Source of the DNA: Clostridiales bacterium DTU023
GTDB taxonomy: Bacteria; Bacillota; Clostridia; Saccharofermentanales; DTU023
DNA length: 17,962 nucleotides
NCBI GenBank assembly: GCA_001512945.1
Contig: LFTF01000054.1
Location: 1 to 17,962, forward strand
Direction of reading: 5' to 3'
This document shows positions 15,910 through 17,962 of this stretch, piece after piece (position 1 is the stretch's first letter; each line of letters starts with the position of its first letter). A program made the translations under genes and the position numbers. The notes under the pieces were generated by a model, which was not told the origin of the DNA, made no database searches, and saw only the letters and a list, made by a program, of their open reading frames with translations.

Positions 15910-15984
15910 GGCCCCATGGTCAAGTGGTCAAGACGTCGCCCTCTCACGGCGAATTCAGGAGTTCGACTCTCCTTGGGGTCACCA
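15910..15984 (+). tRNA. tRNA-Glu (anticodon CTC)
   Basis: A full cloverleaf folds by hand. The acceptor stem GGCCCCA pairs with TGGGGTC (one G-T pair). The anticodon stem TCGCC/GGCGA closes the loop CTCTCAC, giving anticodon CTC, which reads the Glu codon GAG. The T stem AGGAG/CTCCT holds loop TTCGACT. The discriminator is A and the CCA end is encoded. Many low-GC Bacillota have only the TTC isoacceptor, so a CTC gene suggests a fuller tRNA set. Confidence 0.95.
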
Positions 15985-15989
15985 CACAC

Positions 15990-16076
15990 GCGGAAATGGC
16001 GGAATTGGCAGACGCGCTAGCTTCAGGTGCTAGTGATCAACAGATCATGCAGGTTCAAGTCCTGTTTTCCGCACCA
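15990..16076 (+). tRNA. tRNA-Leu (anticodon CAG)
   Basis: The 87 bases include the long variable arm expected of a class II tRNA (TGATC/GATCA stem). The acceptor stem GCGGAAA pairs with TTTCCGC. The anticodon stem CTAGC/GCTAG closes the loop TTCAGGT, giving anticodon CAG for the Leu codon CUG. CCA is encoded. It begins five bases after tRNA-Glu and probably shares its transcript. Confidence 0.95.
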
Positions 16077-16084
16077 AGCCATTG

Positions 16085-16133
16085 ACCACCTATCGATAGA
16101 TTCGTTTTTTATCAATAGGTGGTTTTGTTTTGT
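16085..16133 (+). terminator. Rho-independent terminator after the tRNA genes
   Basis: A 14-base left arm (16085-16098, ACCACCTATCGATA) pairs with 16110-16123 with one C-A mismatch. The loop is 11 bases and is followed by the T-rich TTTGTTTTGT. It lies nine bases after tRNA-Leu and insulates the tetR promoter region. Its left arm shares TTGACCAC with the downstream operator sequences. Confidence 0.82.
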
Positions 16134-16155
16134 CCAAAAATGAATTCAACATGCA

Positions 16156-16172
16156 TTGACTTATGTGGTCAA
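16156..16172. promoter_or_regulatory. Predicted TetR operator O1 (over the -35 box)
   Basis: A 17-bp imperfect palindrome, TTGACTTATGTGGTCAA, with TTGAC/GTCAA arms. It overlaps the -35 box of the tetR promoter. It is also half of a larger 18-base inverted repeat (16154-16171 against 16194-16211, 16 of 18 matching), whose other half contains O2. Binding by the adjacent TetR protein is inferred from position and symmetry. Confidence 0.65.
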
Positions 16173-16184
16173 TCGGCGTATATT
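16156..16184 (+). promoter_or_regulatory. Predicted tetR-ABC promoter
   Basis: TTGACT (16156-16161) and TATATT (16179-16184) are spaced by 17 bases, with five of six consensus matches each. The predicted start is near 16191, with a leader of about 40 bases to the tetR TTG. The -35 box lies inside the first operator, and the start point abuts the second. Confidence 0.8.
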
Positions 16185-16192
16185 CACATTTA

Positions 16193-16209
16193 GTGACCAC
16201 ATCGGTCAA
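16193..16209. promoter_or_regulatory. Predicted TetR operator O2 (at the transcription start)
   Basis: A 17-bp imperfect palindrome, GTGACCACATCGGTCAA, with TGACC/GGTCA arms. It starts about two bases after the predicted transcription start. Its centre is 37 bp from that of O1. The shared pattern of the two sites is TTGAC(C/T), five bases, GGTCAA. Confidence 0.65.
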
Positions 16210-16230
16210 TGACAATGAGGGGTGATTCAT

Positions 16231-16860
16231 TTGGACCTACTATTTCAAAACATGGATCCTGATAAGAAAGACAGAATCATTAACGCGGCGATTGAAGAAT
16301 TCTCCCTGTATCCTTACGAGAAAGCATCTACCAATAACATCGTAAATAACGCTGGGATATCCAAGGGACTTTTGTTTCATTACTTCGGGAATAAACAAGA
16401 TTTGTACGAGAAACTCATCGCCTTTGTACTAGACAAACTTTTCAATGAAATAACCTCAAAAGTTGAATGGGATGAAAGAGACCTATTCGAAAGAATAAAA
16501 TCGATTGTCATCATTAAGTTGAAGGTTGGCCATGCCTATCCCAATATGTTTGATTTTATTATCAAAGTATTGTCGGGCAAAAACACAAATATGATCGAGG
16601 AGGTTAAAGATCTCTATAAAAAGTACGGGCTCAATATACAAGACTTGTTAAGTGATCTTTACACGAAAAATATTGATTATTCTTTATTCGCGGATCCTCA
16701 TACGGTTGTTGAATGTGTCAACGTAATTCGTTGGACAATGGAAAAGTACGCGGAGGAAAATTTTCTAAAAATGGAAACGATGGGGGGCCTTAATTACGAC
16801 AAAGTCAGCGCGGAGCTAGACACCTATATAGGCATCTTGAAAAAAACATTTTATAAATAA
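16231..16860 (+). CDS. TetR/AcrR family transcriptional regulator
   Basis: A 209-residue repressor-type protein. The N-terminal TetR domain covers about residues 10-60, with the helix-turn-helix at about 32-53 ('ASTNNIVNNAGISKGLLFHYF'). The C-terminal ligand and dimer domain is not recognisable by sequence. The likely start is TTG at 16231, because GAGGGG lies 8 bases upstream; a GTG at 16222 sits directly on that ribosome site, and an ATG at 16252 has none. Two matching palindromes over the promoter suggest autorepression and control of the ABC genes that follow by 20 bases. Five lines of sequence (16261-16560) count to about 36% GC, well below the murD region at about 51%, so the gene is probably acquired. 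The ligand is unknown. Confidence 0.9.
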   Translation: MDLLFQNMDPDKKDRIINAAIEEFSLYPYEKASTNNIVNNAGISKGLLFHYFGNKQDLYEKLIAFVLDKLFNEITSKVEWDERDLFERIKSIVIIKLKVGHAYPNMFDFIIKVLSGKNTNMIEEVKDLYKKYGLNIQDLLSDLYTKNIDYSLFADPHTVVECVNVIRWTMEKYAEENFLKMETMGGLNYDKVSAELDTYIGILKKTFYK

Positions 16861-16880
16861 GTGATCGGGAGGATCATGAC

Positions 16881-17735
16881 GTGATATCAGTAAAAAACCT
16901 ATCTCATTCCTACGGAAACGAAGGGAAACTGGCGGTAAGTAATATTAGCTTCGAGGTGGGAAAAGGTGAAACATTTGGCTTCTTGGGGCCGTCTGGCGCG
17001 GGAAAGAGCACCACACAGAACATCCTGACAGGACTCCTGAAGTTGCAAAAAGGGGAAGCTACTGTTGCGGGCTACAACATCCGAAAGGTTCAAAACAAAC
17101 GATTTAATAATATAGGCGTCTCTTTTGAACAGTCAAATGTATACAGCAAACTCACGGCGAAAGAAAATCTTGAGTTTTACGCAAAGCTATTTGATGTGCC
17201 CACTCGCGACCCCATGGAGCTTATCCACTTGGTAGGGCTGGATGGTAAGGAAAATGATCGGGCCGAAACATTTTCCAAGGGCATGAAACACAGACTGACT
17301 TTTGCGAGGAGCATGATTAATAACCCCCAGCTCTGGTTTTTAGATGAACCGACCACAGGTCTGGATCCTACCATCGCGGCCACCATCAAGAACATCATCA
17401 AGGAAAAAACGGCCGCCGGCACAACGGCCTTTTTAACCACGCATAATATGTACATCGCGGACGAATTGTGCGATCGGGTCGCTTTCATCATTGACGGCAT
17501 TATCGTCCTGGTCGACACGCCCAAAAACTTAAAGCTGCAGTATGGGAAAAAACTGATTGATATTGAATATGTCAAGGACGGTAAAGTGGTGAAAGAAACA
17601 CTCAAAACCCTTGAAGAACATGATAGACACCGGATCGGCGAGCTTGTAAGCAATTATGATATTCAAACCATGCACACAAAAGAAGCGACGCTGGAAGAAA
17701 TATTCATACAAGTGACCGGGAGGGGCCTTGTCTAA
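16881..17735 (+). CDS. ABC transporter ATP-binding protein (ABC-2 type)
   Basis: A 284-residue cytoplasmic ATPase subunit. It has Walker A GPSGAGKST (36-44), a Q-loop Gln84, the degenerate signature FSKGM (131-135) in place of LSGGQ, Walker B LWFLDE (151-156) and the switch His188. The FSKGM form is common in ABC-2 exporters. A C-terminal extension of about 65 residues follows the nucleotide domain. The start is GTG at 16881 with GGGAGGA seven bases upstream; the nearby ATG at 16876 is closed at once by a stop. tetR lies 20 bases upstream and the permease starts one base after this stop. It is probably a drug, peptide or lipid exporter under TetR control; the substrate cannot be read. Confidence 0.93.
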   Translation: MISVKNLSHSYGNEGKLAVSNISFEVGKGETFGFLGPSGAGKSTTQNILTGLLKLQKGEATVAGYNIRKVQNKRFNNIGVSFEQSNVYSKLTAKENLEFYAKLFDVPTRDPMELIHLVGLDGKENDRAETFSKGMKHRLTFARSMINNPQLWFLDEPTTGLDPTIAATIKNIIKEKTAAGTTAFLTTHNMYIADELCDRVAFIIDGIIVLVDTPKNLKLQYGKKLIDIEYVKDGKVVKETLKTLEEHDRHRIGELVSNYDIQTMHTKEATLEEIFIQVTGRGLV

Positions 17736-17736
17736 G

Positions 17737-17962
17737 ATGAAACTGTTCAGCAGCTATCTCAAGGAGATGAAAATTGCCGCTCGCGGCTTCTACTTCTACA
17801 TTGAAATCTTTATGGCCGTCTTAATCTTGGTCATTCTCTTGTTTGCCGTTAAAGAGAATCCTGTGACTAGTAGTAAAGAATTCATTTATTACGAGATGAG
17901 CAATGAGTTAAAGGCCTCTTTGATTGACGATGACATAAAAAAAGGCGCACTCGAATTGGTTG
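17737..17962 (+). CDS. ABC-2 type transporter permease, 3' end outside window
   Basis: Only the first 75 codons are visible. The reading frame opens at ATG 17737, one base after the ATPase stop, with GGGAGGGG about 11 bases upstream. A cytoplasmic N-terminus (about residues 1-18) leads to one membrane helix (about 19-42, 'FYIEIFMAVLILVILLFAV'), followed by a polar, probably extracytoplasmic stretch. This is the usual opening of an ABC-2 permease, with a large loop after the first helix. The call depends mainly on position behind the ATPase gene. Confidence 0.75.
   Translation, partial: MKLFSSYLKEMKIAARGFYFYIEIFMAVLILVILLFAVKENPVTSSKEFIYYEMSNELKASLIDDDIKKGALELV

Noticed and set aside
16060..16140. 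Attachment site at the tRNA-Leu 3' end
   Set aside because: Suspected because composition changes here, but no second copy of the tRNA 3' end and no integrase gene lie within the window.
16081..16211. Short repeated TTGACCAC units as a CRISPR-like or tandem array
   Set aside because: Only three copies of unequal context occur. Two are explained as palindromic operators and one as a terminator arm; there are no regular spacers.
1..17962. A multi-gene defence, toxin-antitoxin or phage system
   Set aside because: Every substantial reading frame fits a housekeeping, uncharacterised conserved or transporter family. No nuclease, toxin, integrase or transposase was found.

Overview
The window is a gene-dense bacterial chromosome segment of middling GC. 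It most resembles an anaerobic Bacillota (Clostridia-like) genome. The reasons are the paired cobalamin-radical SAM and DUF2344 genes, a DUF975 membrane protein, a ClpE-type Clp ATPase with an N-terminal zinc finger, a clostridial-style MurD and a feoAB iron(II) uptake pair. No rRNA or other taxonomic marker is present, so the assignment is an inference.

Left part (1-11828), all on the minus strand: one long, tightly packed block read in the order uvrA, clpE-like, DUF975, NfeD-like, pgi, radical SAM (TIGR03960), DUF2344 (TIGR03936), sialate-O-acetylesterase-like. Neighbours overlap or are at most about 42 bases apart, which suggests one transcript. The promoter seen ahead of uvrA sits so close to the ATG that the first mRNA would be leaderless. 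The last gene runs off the left edge and carries Asp where its family has the catalytic Ser (GQDNM for GQSNM).

Middle (11893-15844), plus strand: a strong sigma-A-type promoter drives feoA-feoB-murD. feoA and feoB overlap by 19 bases, and FeoA has an unusual Cys-containing tail. The 212-base divergent region between uvrA and feoA holds both promoters.

Right part (15865-17962), plus strand: a promoter, tRNA-Glu(CTC), tRNA-Leu(CAG) and a rho-independent terminator. These are followed by a TetR regulator, an ABC ATPase and the start of an ABC permease. Two related 17-bp palindromic operators bracket the tetR promoter, so the cassette looks self-repressed. The tetR part is clearly lower in GC than the flank (about 36% against 51% by hand count), which suggests transfer next to the tRNA genes.

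Most genes are recognisable housekeeping families. I see no CRISPR array, insertion sequence or phage gene. The best candidates for something new are the Ser-less esterase homologue placed in a housekeeping operon, the apparently leaderless uvrA-led operon and the two-operator TetR-ABC cassette.
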